NCBI GenBank assembly: GCA_964413935.1
Contig: CAYPTY010000008.1
Location: 51,512-115,511, forward strand
Direction: 5' to 3'
Source of the DNA: CAYPTY01 sp964413935
GTDB lineage: Bacteria > Bacteroidota > Rhodothermia > Balneolales > Balneolaceae
DNA length: 64,000 nucleotides
Part shown: piece after piece, positions 44,791-53,317 of the stretch
Layout of the letters: the number at the start of each line of letters is the position of its first letter
Numbering within the stretch: the first letter of the stretch is position 1
The notes under the pieces: generated by a model
What the model saw: the letters and a program-made list of their open reading frames with translations, nothing else
Databases searched by the model: none
Told to the model about the DNA's origin: nothing
Translations under genes and position numbers: made by a program

Positions 44791-45897
44791 CTAAGGCCTT
44801 TTTTCGATGTGGTCAATTTCTTCCAGCGTGTGCATATCCACATATGCACCCATGAGATTCGCAGTGAGGCAGGAATGAACTGGATAGATGCGGATACGAT
44901 CACCCACATTCGTATTCCTCAGATAGTTCTCCGTGCATTGAATAACCCCGTGCTCCTGTGAAACAGCAATTAACCGATTGTCTACCAGTGGTTTACCGTC
45001 TGAATCTGATACCAATCCGAAATACCGGTTTCCTTCCGAATCGAAGAGTGCGTCCTTGGAAAAGTGAACGGCGCCTCCATGAATGATGAGTTGATTGCGT
45101 GCAGGATGTTTCTCAACAACCGGACATTCCAACACCACAGCGATTTCTGAGTAATCAGCCGATCCGATATTCACCTGCATTAAATCATAGAACACAAAAT
45201 TACCGGGACTGATCTGAGTAGCTGCACCAAAATCATTCAACAGCGAACAGGAGGGAGTGTCTCCGAAACAGACATCAAATGAGGGAAAGCTATCTTTAAT
45301 GGATTTAAGCTCGCCTAACGCATTCATCGCCATTTGTTTAGCTTCATCCGCTGATTTAGCACGATACGTTTGTCCGGCATGGCAGTAAAAGCCAACAAGC
45401 TTTAGTTTATTCAGCGATCTGATGTGATCAATAAGCCTGCTAATTTGTTCCTTTTCTTCAAAACATATTCCGCTTCTGTTTTGCCCGCTGTTTAGCTCAA
45501 TATAAACTCCACATGGTTTTTTCAATCTGTCATTAAAATAATTGGCACTGTCTCTGTCTGATATAAGCAGGTTTATGTTAACCTGATCCTCGAAAGCGTT
45601 TATGGATTCTATCTCATGTATTGGAGAGGGGAAGGCAATAGTGACGTCTTTCCATCCATCTTCTGCAAAATAATGAGCCATCCTGGCCGAGGATACGGTT
45701 ATGCCTTTAACCCCATATTTACTGAATATCTGGCCGATTCTTTTAGACTGATGCGTCTTGAAATGAGGCCTGAATTCGACATTTGAAAGCCTTGCCTTTT
45801 CGGCCATTGTGCGAATGTTATTCTCGACAATTCGGGTATTTAATAAAAGTCGGGGTAAATGCAGGTTCGGATCTGAATTACTGCCTTTTAGCTTCAT
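44791..45897 (-). CDS. D-threonine aldolase/D-serine dehydratase-like PLP enzyme
   Basis: 368 residues of the alanine racemase-like N-terminal barrel type. FRPHFKTHQSKRI holds the PLP lysine. The C-terminal PVHSCLTANLM has the His-x-Cys pair that binds zinc or another metal in D-serine dehydratase and D-threonine aldolase. Exact substrate not resolved. It is divergent from the RimB-like gene with only 29 bases between starts. Confidence 0.9.
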   Translation of the reverse strand: MKLKGSNSDPNLHLPRLLLNTRIVENNIRTMAEKARLSNVEFRPHFKTHQSKRIGQIFSKYGVKGITVSSARMAHYFAEDGWKDVTIAFPSPIHEIESINAFEDQVNINLLISDRDSANYFNDRLKKPCGVYIELNSGQNRSGICFEEKEQISRLIDHIRSLNKLKLVGFYCHAGQTYRAKSADEAKQMAMNALGELKSIKDSFPSFDVCFGDTPSCSLLNDFGAATQISPGNFVFYDLMQVNIGSADYSEIAVVLECPVVEKHPARNQLIIHGGAVHFSKDALFDSEGNRYFGLVSDSDGKPLVDNRLIAVSQEHGVIQCTENYLRNTNVGDRIRIYPVHSCLTANLMGAYVDMHTLEEIDHIEKRP

Positions 45898-45926
45898 TGC
45901 TGCCGGATTATTTCTTAGTTTTTATT

Positions 45927-46373
45927 GTGAAAGAAAAGATAATAATCGGACGGTTAGAAAGAGTAGAATTTCCGGATCTGCATCTGAGCAATATCGACGC
46001 TAAAATAGACACCGGAGCTTATTCCAGTAGCCTGCATTGTCATCATATCGAAAAAATTGAGCATAAGGGTAAAGCCAGTGTTCGATTCAACCTGCTTGAC
46101 CCTGAACATCCGGCTTACAATGAGATGGAGTTTATCCTGCCCATTCACGACGAGCGAAGGGTAAGATCATCAAACGGAATCATTCAGGATCGCATTTTTA
46201 TATCTACATCCATGGTACTGAGCAATAAGACATTCAGGATAGAACTTTCCTTATCTGATCGCAGTGAGATGAAATATCCCGTTTTACTGGGCCGCAAATT
46301 TCTACGTCACCGTTTTATTGTAGATGTATCCAAAAAGCATATCCACGAAATTATAAAGCATACTGATTCATGA
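45927..46373 (+). CDS. RimB-like retropepsin-type protease
   Basis: 148 residues from GTG 45927. The motif DAKIDTGAYSSSLHC contains the Asp-Thr-Gly triad of pepsin-like aspartic proteases; VLLGRKFLRHRFIVDVS is the second conserved block. Often labelled ATP-dependent zinc protease; the RimB proteins of this family act with RimK on glutamate tails of ribosomal protein S6. The frame is open further upstream, but that part is the reverse of the divergent gene. The stop overlaps the rimK ATG (ATGA). Confidence 0.85.
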   Translation: MKEKIIIGRLERVEFPDLHLSNIDAKIDTGAYSSSLHCHHIEKIEHKGKASVRFNLLDPEHPAYNEMEFILPIHDERRVRSSNGIIQDRIFISTSMVLSNKTFRIELSLSDRSEMKYPVLLGRKFLRHRFIVDVSKKHIHEIIKHTDS

Positions 46374-47293
46374 AAATCGCCATCCTCTCAAGAAACCCTA
46401 AACTTTATTCAACGCGAAGACTTATCGAAGCCATAGAGGATGCCGGGCACGAGTACCTTGTACTGGACCATCTAAAATGTGATATCACCATTGAGCAGGA
46501 CAATCCCTCTATTCTTTATAGGGGAGAGCGTGTGACTGATGTGGATGCTGTTATACCGCGTATCGGAGCCTCCGTTACCTTTTATGGTGCTGCGGTAGTT
46601 AGGCAGTTCGAAATGATGAATGTGTTTACCTCCACCCAATCTCAGGCTCTGGTACGATCCAGAGATAAATTGAGAAGCCTTCAGATACTATCAAAAGCAG
46701 GTCTAGGATTGCCTAAAACGGTGTTTACTAACTATTCCAAAGAAGTAAAGAAAATTATTGATGATGTGGGAGGTGCCCCTCTGATCGTTAAACTACTGGA
46801 GGGCACGCAGGGTTACGGTGTGGTTCTGGCACCAACCAAAAAGGCTGCTGAATCCATTATCGATGCTTTTCACAGTATGAAGGCCAGGGTGATCGTTCAG
46901 GAATTCATCAAAGAAGCCAAAGGAGCTGATCTAAGAGCATTTGTTGTCAACAATCGTGTGGTTGGAGCTATGAAACGACAGGGAAAAGAAGGGGAGTTCA
47001 GGTCCAATCTTCACCAGGGTGGAAGTGGAGAACTCATTAAGCTGAGCAGACAGGAGAGAGAAACCGCAATAACCGCTGCCAAAGCCATGGGCCTGCCGGT
47101 AGCCGGTGTGGATATGCTGCAATCAGAACGGGGTCCGCTGGTATTGGAAGTGAATTCATCACCGGGCCTGGAGGGCATTGAAAATGCAACCGGTAAGAAC
47201 ATTGCAGGTTCGATTATCCGATATGTGGTGAAAAAGGTTGAAGAAAACCAGAGTAGACCCCAACGCCGCAGAAATATTAAAAGCAATGCCTGA
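46370..47293 (+). CDS. rimK: RimK-like ATP-grasp glutamate ligase
   Basis: 307 residues. ATP-grasp domain with PLIVKLLEGTQGYGVVL, VQEFIKEAKGADLRAFVV, VGAMKRQG and metal ligands in LVLEVNSSPGLEGIE. RimK adds glutamates to the C-terminus of ribosomal protein S6. The last ~15 residues are basic (RPQRRRNIK). Overlaps both neighbours (four bases before, eight after), making a three-gene module. Confidence 0.95.
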   Translation: MKIAILSRNPKLYSTRRLIEAIEDAGHEYLVLDHLKCDITIEQDNPSILYRGERVTDVDAVIPRIGASVTFYGAAVVRQFEMMNVFTSTQSQALVRSRDKLRSLQILSKAGLGLPKTVFTNYSKEVKKIIDDVGGAPLIVKLLEGTQGYGVVLAPTKKAAESIIDAFHSMKARVIVQEFIKEAKGADLRAFVVNNRVVGAMKRQGKEGEFRSNLHQGGSGELIKLSRQERETAITAAKAMGLPVAGVDMLQSERGPLVLEVNSSPGLEGIENATGKNIAGSIIRYVVKKVEENQSRPQRRRNIKSNA

Positions 47294-48239
47294 GTTCATC
47301 ACACTCAACCGGGAAAAAATCGGGCTCGGTGAAGAAAAGGAAATATTGCTGAATGTGGCGATGCTGCCGACGCATACACCTATTAATCTGCCAATTTTTG
47401 TGAGCCGGGCAAAAACAGACGGCCCGGTTTTGCTGCTTACAGGTGGATTGCATGGGGATGAAATTAACGGCATTGAAATTGTACGCCGCATGATTGAGCG
47501 GGGACTCTGTAAGCCGGATAAAGGAACAGTGATTGCCATGCCCATCGTAAATGTGTACGGCTTCATACAGAACGTGCGTGGTGTACCTGACGGAAAAGAT
47601 ATCAATCGTAGTTTTCCAGGAATTAGGGGTGGATCTCTGGCAAGATTACTGGCCTATGTATTGATGAATGAGGTGCTGCCTCACGTGGATTATGGTATTG
47701 ATTTTCATTCGGGTGGTGCCAGCAGGGCCAATTATCCACAGATCAGATGTACGTTCAGCCAAAAAATTAATCTGAAGCTGGCCAGATCTTTTGGAGCACC
47801 GGTTACGCTGAATTCAAGTCTGATCAGTAAATCATTCAGAAAAGCAGCCGACAAAAAGGGCAAGGCGGTAATAGTATATGAGACAGGGGAGTCGATGAGG
47901 CTGGATGATGAGGGGATTGAGATAGGTATAGAAGGCAGTATCCGGTTAATGAAACACCTCAATATGATACGAAGTGAGGAAATGGTCCTGGTTGAAACTG
48001 AAATGTATCGTAAATCGGTATGGATCAGAGCCAAGAATGCAGGTATTTTTCAACCTAAGTTTGAACTTGGTGATCATATACAGAAAAGACAGGTTCTGGG
48101 TTACATAACAGATCCCTATGGCAAAAGTGTCTCTAAAGTAGTCGTAACCCGAAGCGGAAGAATTATCGGTTTAAATAACAATCCAATTATTCACAAAGGG
48201 GACGCTATTGCTCACCTTGCATATGACTTAAAGGAATAG
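47286..48239 (+). CDS. succinylglutamate desuccinylase/aspartoacylase (AstE-like) protein
   Basis: 317 residues, zinc carboxypeptidase-like fold (M14 relatives). Zinc ligands lie in LTGGLHGDEINGIE (His, Glu) and in DYGIDFHSGGA (His); INRSFPG is the substrate Arg/Asn region. A C-terminal beta domain follows. I chose ATG 47286, which overlaps the rimK stop by eight bases. Members in this context are not arginine-catabolic AstE; the link to RimK suggests a hydrolase of a glutamyl or acylated amino acid bond (inference). Confidence 0.9.
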   Translation: MPEFITLNREKIGLGEEKEILLNVAMLPTHTPINLPIFVSRAKTDGPVLLLTGGLHGDEINGIEIVRRMIERGLCKPDKGTVIAMPIVNVYGFIQNVRGVPDGKDINRSFPGIRGGSLARLLAYVLMNEVLPHVDYGIDFHSGGASRANYPQIRCTFSQKINLKLARSFGAPVTLNSSLISKSFRKAADKKGKAVIVYETGESMRLDDEGIEIGIEGSIRLMKHLNMIRSEEMVLVETEMYRKSVWIRAKNAGIFQPKFELGDHIQKRQVLGYITDPYGKSVSKVVVTRSGRIIGLNNNPIIHKGDAIAHLAYDLKE

Positions 48240-48243
48240 ACAA

Positions 48244-48594
48244 ATGAACATTGACCTGCTGTTTCATATTTGCACAAAAGAAGAATGGAAAAACTACTCG
48301 TCATCCGGATATGTACAACCGGATAGTCTTGAAAATGAAGGATTTATACATCTATCCACGGGTACCCAAATTGAAGGCACGGCCAACGATTTGTATAATG
48401 GATGCGAAGATTGCATATTATTGGTTATTGATCCCTTAAGACTGCAAGTTCCGGTAAAACATGAGAGGGCAGAAAACGGGAATTCCTACCCACATGTTTA
48501 CGGGAAAATCAGCCTGGATGCGATCATTGATAAACTTCCGCTGAATCTGGATCAAAAGGGGAGATTTGAGATCAAAGTAAAACACTTTGATTGA
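48244..48594 (+). CDS. DUF952 family protein
   Basis: 116 residues. Family segments HICTKEEWKNY, GFIHLSTGTQIEGTAN and HVYGKISLDAI are plain. The fold is thought related to glutathione-S-transferase or ADP-ribosyl-type domains, but function is unknown. Starts four bases after the AstE-like gene, so it is in the same transcript. Confidence 0.88.
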   Translation: MNIDLLFHICTKEEWKNYSSSGYVQPDSLENEGFIHLSTGTQIEGTANDLYNGCEDCILLVIDPLRLQVPVKHERAENGNSYPHVYGKISLDAIIDKLPLNLDQKGRFEIKVKHFD

Positions 48595-48636
48595 TTAGGA
48601 CGCAGGCAGTTACAGCAACTGCAGGGCAAATGTTAC

Positions 48637-48685
48637 TTAACGTAAAATTAACCTTAACGCCGAAACATGTTAACGTCTGTTTCGG
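48637..48685. promoter_or_regulatory. TTAACG repeats and hairpin upstream of first tonB
   Basis: TTAACG occurs at 48637, 48654 and 48670, spaced 17 and 16 bases. The last copy is in the loop of a perfect 8-bp dyad, CCGAAACA (48660-48667) with TGTTTCGG (48678-48685). No T-run follows. It lies 55-103 bases before the tonB ATG. Confidence 0.4.
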
Positions 48686-48739
48686 ATAATTGGGGCATCT
48701 TAAGTCAAGTTGGATCAACCCCAAAAAAATCATACTACA

Positions 48740-49411
48740 ATGCGCCAACCAGTTACACGAATGAAGAGAAAGAAAGACTTGCGGAAGTACTATATGATCA
48801 CGCTGCAGACAGGTCTGGTTCTTTCGCTTACCATCTTTATCATAATTTTTAAAGTTAACTTCGAAACAGAAGAAGCTGAAATTGTTCAGGTTGTTGAACA
48901 GGAAGAATTATCTATAGAAGAGGTGGTTCAGACCAAACAAATTGAAACCCCACCGCCACCGCCTCGTCCGCCGGTACCGGTTGAAGTTCCAAACGATGAA
49001 ATTATTGAAGACGAGTTCATAGATATTGATGCAGAATTAGATTTCGATGCAGCCATTGAACTTCCGGCTCCGCCTCCATCAGCTAAGGATGAAGAACCGG
49101 AAGAGGAAATTTTTGTGGTTGTAGAACAGCAGCCTGAGTTGGTCGGTGGAATTGCATCTGTACAGAGCAAAATTAAGTATCCTGAACTGGCCAGAAGAGC
49201 AGGGATAGAAGGCCGTGTAATCGTACAATTTGTTGTGGATGAATCCGGTAATGTGGTTGACCCACGTGTAGTACGCGGCATCGGTGGCGGGTGTGATGAA
49301 GAAGCCATCCGGGCGGTCAAAACGGCAAAATTCAAACCCGGACTTCAGCGGGGAAGACCTGTTAAAGTCCGCTATAGCTTACCTATCAGTTTTTCGCTTA
49401 CCAGCGACTGA
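48740..49411 (+). CDS. TonB-family energy transducer, copy 1
   Basis: 223 residues from ATG 48740. Cytoplasmic basic N-terminus, one membrane anchor (about 20-40), short acidic and proline spacer with PPPPPRPPVPVEVP, then a C-terminal TonB domain (SKIKYPELARRAGIEGRVI ... KFKPGLQRG). It would transmit proton-motive force to TonB-dependent outer-membrane receptors. The spacer is short. exbB/exbD are absent nearby. A second paralogue follows. A TTG ten codons upstream is an alternative start. Confidence 0.92.
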   Translation: MRQPVTRMKRKKDLRKYYMITLQTGLVLSLTIFIIIFKVNFETEEAEIVQVVEQEELSIEEVVQTKQIETPPPPPRPPVPVEVPNDEIIEDEFIDIDAELDFDAAIELPAPPPSAKDEEPEEEIFVVVEQQPELVGGIASVQSKIKYPELARRAGIEGRVIVQFVVDESGNVVDPRVVRGIGGGCDEEAIRAVKTAKFKPGLQRGRPVKVRYSLPISFSLTSD

Positions 49412-49439
49412 TTTTTTTATTACATAGGATGCATGAACA

Positions 49440-49471
49440 GCCCCTGAACACAACCGGACAGGGGCTTTTTT
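49440..49471 (+). terminator. intrinsic terminator after first tonB
   Basis: GCCCCTG (49440-49446), 12-base loop, CAGGGGC (49459-49465), then six T. It lies 29 bases after the stop, so the two tonB genes are separate transcription units. Confidence 0.88.
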
Positions 49472-49557
49472 ATGCCTTATTGCTTCATTCTATCTTCATT
49501 TTTACTGCTTAGCATGAGGTAACAACTTCTAATCAGTTCAATCATGTGGATGTTGAT

Positions 49558-50259
49558 ATGAAAGCACCAATCACTCGTTTTAAAACCGATTTTGACCTAA
49601 GAAATACCTATTTCCTTCGCCTTGAAATTGGATTCATCTTAAGTCTTCTTGTTGCCATCTTTGCATTCAGGGTAAACATTACCTTGCCGGAAGAGACGGA
49701 CGATCATTATGTACAACTCCAGGAAGAAGTTTATCTGGATGAAATTGTACGGACCAAACAAATTGAAACTGCACCGCCACCCCCAAGACCCATGGTTCCG
49801 GTTGAAGTTCCCAATGATGAAATACTCGTTGATGAGTTTATCGATCTGGATACCGAACTGGATTTTGATGCAGCAATAGAATTGCCTGCGGCACCACCCC
49901 CAGTAGCGTCTAAGGAAGAAGAGGAGGTGGAGGAAGAAATCTTTGTAGTGGTTGAACAAATGCCCGTACTTCAAGGTGGATTAGCCTCTATTCAAAAACA
50001 AATCGTTTATCCTAAAATGGCCATCCTTGCACAAATTCAGGGTAGAGTAATTGTGCAGTTTATCATTGACAAAGAAGGCAATGTAAAAGATCCAACCGTA
50101 GTCAGAGGCATTGGCGGTGGATGTGATGAAGAAGCACTGAGAGTTATAAAACAAGCTAAATTTAAACCAGGTATGCAGCGAGGTAAGCCGGTTTCGGTTA
50201 AGTACTCCATACCAGTAGTCTTTAACCTCACAGAAAGTTCAAAAAAACAAAACAGCTAG
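49558..50259 (+). CDS. TonB-family energy transducer, copy 2
   Basis: 233 residues from ATG 49558 (a GTG four codons earlier also fits). Same layout as copy 1: basic N-terminus, membrane anchor, TKQIETAPPPPRPMVPVEVP spacer (compare TKQIETPPPPPRP), acidic stretch, and TonB domain with GIGGGCDEEALRVIKQAKF. The two differ at many positions, so the duplication is not recent. It has its own upstream region after a terminator. Confidence 0.92.
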   Translation: MKAPITRFKTDFDLRNTYFLRLEIGFILSLLVAIFAFRVNITLPEETDDHYVQLQEEVYLDEIVRTKQIETAPPPPRPMVPVEVPNDEILVDEFIDLDTELDFDAAIELPAAPPPVASKEEEEVEEEIFVVVEQMPVLQGGLASIQKQIVYPKMAILAQIQGRVIVQFIIDKEGNVKDPTVVRGIGGGCDEEALRVIKQAKFKPGMQRGKPVSVKYSIPVVFNLTESSKKQNS

Positions 50260-50275
50260 ACAGACAGGGTGCTGC

Positions 50276-50635
50276 TCAGACCAGCACCTTGCTGATTGCT
50301 GATTTCAGCTCATCAAAATTTACTGGCTTAATGAGATAGTCATTATAGTTAGTGCTTTCAGCTCTGGTCCTGTTATAGGGATCAGAGTTGGAAGTAATAT
50401 AGATCACCGGTGTTTTTAAGCCGTTCTCACGCAGTTTTAGCATTGCATCAATCCCATCCAGATCATCTTCGAGCATAATATCCATAAGAATCAGATCAGG
50501 CTTCAGGTTTTGTATTTTTTCAACGGCTTCATGTCCTTTGGTTGCCGTTTCGAGAACCACGTAGTCCATGCGTTCAACCATTTTTTGAAGCAGAAGTGAG
50601 ATTACTTTGTCGTCTTCAACAATCAGTATTTTCAT
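50276..50635 (-). CDS. single-domain response regulator
   Basis: 119 residues, receiver domain only. Acidic pair VEDD (8-9), phosphorylation Asp52 in DLILMDIM, Ser/Thr in YITSNSD, Lys in YLIKPVNF. No output domain and no histidine kinase nearby. ATG 50635 starts the domain directly; an earlier in-frame start adds MNGLLIL-type residues only. It converges on the second tonB gene with 16 bases between. Confidence 0.93.
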   Translation of the reverse strand: MKILIVEDDKVISLLLQKMVERMDYVVLETATKGHEAVEKIQNLKPDLILMDIMLEDDLDGIDAMLKLRENGLKTPVIYITSNSDPYNRTRAESTNYNDYLIKPVNFDELKSAISKVLV

Positions 50636-50919
50636 AAGTATCAATAACCCGTTCAATTTTAACTGAAAATATAGAGCGGATTATTATTTAACTATTAGTG
50701 ATCTTTAAAGTTAGGCTTAGTTATGAATGAGGGTAACATCCTAAAAGTCTTGTTTCAGGGCAAGTGGATCATTATTTGTTTTAGAGGTTCAGAAGGTAAG
50801 GCAATACTTATAGAAAGTTCTAATTCATTAAAATTGATTTAGACACACCAATACATGTCTTATAATATATATTATGTAAAGTATTGAATAGCCACTCACA
50901 TTAAGTGGCCTATCATTGA
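50636..50919. other. AT-rich intergenic region
   Basis: 284 bases between the receiver gene (start) and the peroxiredoxin gene (end). It must hold the receiver gene promoter. Visible: a perfect palindrome ATAATATATATTAT (50862-50875) and a 6-bp hairpin GCCACT/AGTGGC (50891-50909) 11 bases beyond the peroxiredoxin stop, a weak terminator candidate. A 39-codon frame at 50723-50842 is not convincing. Confidence 0.4.
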
Positions 50920-51387
50920 TCATCCCAGGTTATCAAGGGTTTCCTTAATCGCTTTATAATCCGGTTGTTTTCCGGCATCATCAGAAACTGAGGCATACCT
51001 TACCCTCCCTTCTTTATCTATCACAAATGTGCTTCGTTTTGATACACCCTTATTGCCAAAGAATTCATCATAGAGTGAACCATAAGCTTTGGATACTTCT
51101 TTATTGAAATCACTCAGTAAATCAAAATTCAGGTTCTGGGCCTTTTTAAATTCATTCAGGGTAAAGAAACTATCTACACTTAGTCCAAGTACCTCAGCAT
51201 CCAGAGAATCATAAATTTTCATATTGTCTCGCATAGTACACATTTCCTCTGTGCATACACTGCTGAATGCAAAAGGGAAAAAAAGCAGAACAACATTCTT
51301 CTTTCCTTCAAAAGATGATAACTGTACATCTTCGTTCGCCTGATTCTTTAACGTGAAATCAGGAGCGCTATCGCCGGTTTTAACCAT
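50920..51387 (-). CDS. AhpE/Bcp-type peroxiredoxin
   Basis: Thiol peroxidase, 155 residues. The peroxidatic Cys45 lies in FFPFAFSSVCTEEMC, with Cys50 as possible resolving residue. The conserved Arg near STFVIDKEG completes the site. FPFAFSSVCT resembles AhpE more than Bcp (FYPKDNTPGC). It follows the 7-helix membrane gene by two bases. Confidence 0.93.
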   Translation of the reverse strand: MVKTGDSAPDFTLKNQANEDVQLSSFEGKKNVVLLFFPFAFSSVCTEEMCTMRDNMKIYDSLDAEVLGLSVDSFFTLNEFKKAQNLNFDLLSDFNKEVSKAYGSLYDEFFGNKGVSKRSTFVIDKEGRVRYASVSDDAGKQPDYKAIKETLDNLG

Positions 51388-51389
51388 GT

Positions 51390-52001
51390 CTATGTTTCCT
51401 CTTTAATTAAGGTTGATTGCTTTACAAATCCATAGGCACAAATCATCATTCCCATTGCCAGGCTGATTTCTGATATCCATCGATTTTCAAACTCTGTAAA
51501 CAGAAACCAGCGAAAGGTATAGGCAGCCGTTAATGTTAAAGTGCCCAGTATCACATATATGTGACCTGACACCTTAACCTGCCGAATACTTAGTATTAAA
51601 AGTGCAACTACCAGGCCACCCCCCTGCAATATTATATTAATCAGCTCTCTGAGCACGGCCTTATCCCCAAGCAGCGGATAAAAAGGAAGTATTGCTAACG
51701 GAAGGAAAGTAAATGCAGACGGAAACCGCGCAAATTCCGGCTTTGAATCTCTTATTAACATAAAAAGTGCCACGAGTACGAAAGCAAGACTACCTACTGC
51801 GATGAAATCCCGGTAGTAATCAATTTGGGCATTGCGATCGGAATAAAAGTACAGAAACCTGGAAATGCCCAAAGCAACCAGGGCAAACCAAAACATAAAA
51901 TACATGGTACTGCTCTTCCGGATAGCCAGATACAAATATGTAAGTGATGTAATAGCTGCAACTACCAGTACCAGTAAAGTCAGCCAGGTTTCTAGCAGCA
52001 T
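51390..52001 (-). CDS. seven-helix membrane protein, unknown function
   Basis: 203 residues from ATG 52001, almost entirely hydrophobic with about seven membrane segments. The frame is open further upstream, but that extension is charged, Arg-rich and reads the DinB-like gene out of frame, so I left it out. I do not recognise the family. It lies between the DinB-like gene (11 bases) and the peroxiredoxin gene (two bases), likely one operon. Confidence 0.7.
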   Translation of the reverse strand: MLLETWLTLLVLVVAAITSLTYLYLAIRKSSTMYFMFWFALVALGISRFLYFYSDRNAQIDYYRDFIAVGSLAFVLVALFMLIRDSKPEFARFPSAFTFLPLAILPFYPLLGDKAVLRELINIILQGGGLVVALLILSIRQVKVSGHIYVILGTLTLTAAYTFRWFLFTEFENRWISEISLAMGMMICAYGFVKQSTLIKEET

Positions 52002-52012
52002 AGTATAAAGGT

Positions 52013-52540
52013 TTAGTGCCCTTTTCGAATCTCTCTCTGATGTTCCAGGTCTTTCTGGTGACTCATCACAAGGTCGGCTATTTCTTTGAATACCTTTCGC
52101 TCTTCCATCACCATTTGCTCTACAAACCGGTATAATGTGATCTCTTGATTGATACCCTTTATCTCTCTCTCCCAATCAATTACCGGGATTTTCTCAACAA
52201 CATTCAGCAGTGCGGCACGGTGTTTCGAAAGCTTGAAAAGAACCTTTTGAATATCTGTGGATAACTCGGGGTCAGGTTCAAAACTATCGGCTGGCTTACG
52301 ATATTGATTCAGATTTATTGGGCGGGGCGATTTAAACGCCTCCTCAAGTATTTCGCGATAATAGTGATGCTGAGCATGATCAATGTACATTAATCGCTCA
52401 ATCACAGATGAACCTGAGGGTGTTTGCTGATCGTAAGGGACGGAATCTATCACATACTTCAGGGCTTCTGCTTCATCCTGAAGGTATTTGAGGTCAGAAA
52501 TAAGATTATCTACGGACTGCTGATTGATTTCAGTAGGCAT
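52013..52540 (-). CDS. DinB-like four-helix protein
   Basis: 175 residues, mostly helical and charged. DHAQHHYYREILEEAF and a C-terminal helix FVEQMVMEERKVFKEIADL fit the DinB/DfsB four-helix superfamily, whose members often hold a metal with three His. Only the two His in DHAQHH are clear, so assignment is tentative. Not a DNA polymerase despite the family name. Six bases after nuoI. Confidence 0.6.
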   Translation of the reverse strand: MPTEINQQSVDNLISDLKYLQDEAEALKYVIDSVPYDQQTPSGSSVIERLMYIDHAQHHYYREILEEAFKSPRPINLNQYRKPADSFEPDPELSTDIQKVLFKLSKHRAALLNVVEKIPVIDWEREIKGINQEITLYRFVEQMVMEERKVFKEIADLVMSHQKDLEHQREIRKGH

Positions 52541-52546
52541 AGCCTG

Positions 52547-53233
52547 TCAGGCCCAGGTTTTTGAAGCGCCGGAAGCGTCGTTTTTCTTTTGCTGTTCAAC
52601 AAGATTAACCAGTGAGAGTCCGTGATTCCATTCACGATCACGATCCCTTACGGAGTGTATGTTATTTTCTTCCTGGAAATCCCAGAATTTTCCAAACTGA
52701 TTGTTTCTGTAATTTCTCAGATACTCAAGACGCTCCTCGAGATCCTCTTTAGGAACCAGAAGTCGTTCTTTATCATAGATAGCCTCTCCCCTTGCTTCAA
52801 AAACGATATCATAGTCTTTACTCATAACAATGGCTTCTTCTGGGCAAACTTCTTCACAGTAGCCGCAATAAATACAACGCAACATATTAATTTCGAAGAA
52901 ACTCGGGTAACGCTCTTTCTCATCCTCTGTTTCTGCCGCCTGCATACTGATAGCCAGCGGAGGACACGCGCGTGCACACAATCCACAGGCCACACAGCGC
53001 TCTTTGCCATTATCTTCTACCAGAACTGGCCGACCGCGGAAAATTGCTGGTGGCTCCCACTTTTCTTCGGGATAATTCATGGTAAACTTCGGTTTAAACA
53101 TCTGTTTGAAGGTGTACCAAAGTCCTTTAAAAATTTCGGGCAGATAGATACGCTCCAGAAAAGATAAACTTCTCTCCTTTTCATAATTCTCACTGAGAGC
53201 GTTTAAAACCGGTTGTTCTAAATTTTGCGCCAT
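52547..53233 (-). CDS. nuoI: NADH-quinone oxidoreductase subunit I
   Basis: Peripheral-arm subunit of complex I carrying clusters N6a and N6b. 228 residues. Two 4Fe-4S motifs, CVACGLCARACP and CIYCGYCEEVCP, are complete. The N-terminal helix region (IFKGLWYTFKQMF) anchors it to the membrane arm. The C-terminus is longer than in E. coli (about 60 extra residues, charged). No other nuo gene is in the 64 kb, so it is detached from the main cluster. Confidence 0.94.
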   Translation of the reverse strand: MAQNLEQPVLNALSENYEKERSLSFLERIYLPEIFKGLWYTFKQMFKPKFTMNYPEEKWEPPAIFRGRPVLVEDNGKERCVACGLCARACPPLAISMQAAETEDEKERYPSFFEINMLRCIYCGYCEEVCPEEAIVMSKDYDIVFEARGEAIYDKERLLVPKEDLEERLEYLRNYRNNQFGKFWDFQEENNIHSVRDRDREWNHGLSLVNLVEQQKKNDASGASKTWA

Positions 53234-53317
53234 GACACTGGTTTAGCGTTGGGAATTTTGGGTTGGAAAATACTCCTTTGAACACTATTCAACAAGGATA
53301 ATCGCTTCAATATTGTT

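Noticed and set aside
48606..48622. Hairpin GCAGTT/AACTGC after the DUF952 gene
   Set aside because: Six-base stem followed by AGGGCAAA, not T-rich; not a convincing terminator.
50268..50288. Hairpin GGTGCTG/CAGCACC after the second tonB gene
   Set aside because: A 7-bp stem is present, but no T-run follows on either strand and it overlaps the end of the receiver gene, so I did not call a terminator.
50723..50842. 39-codon frame in the AT-rich gap before the peroxiredoxin gene
   Set aside because: Short, no clear ribosome site and no recognisable features; such a frame is expected by chance.
52002..52175. Upstream in-frame extension of the seven-helix membrane gene
   Set aside because: The added 58 residues are charged, Arg-rich and antiparallel in style to a membrane protein; they read the DinB-like gene in another frame.
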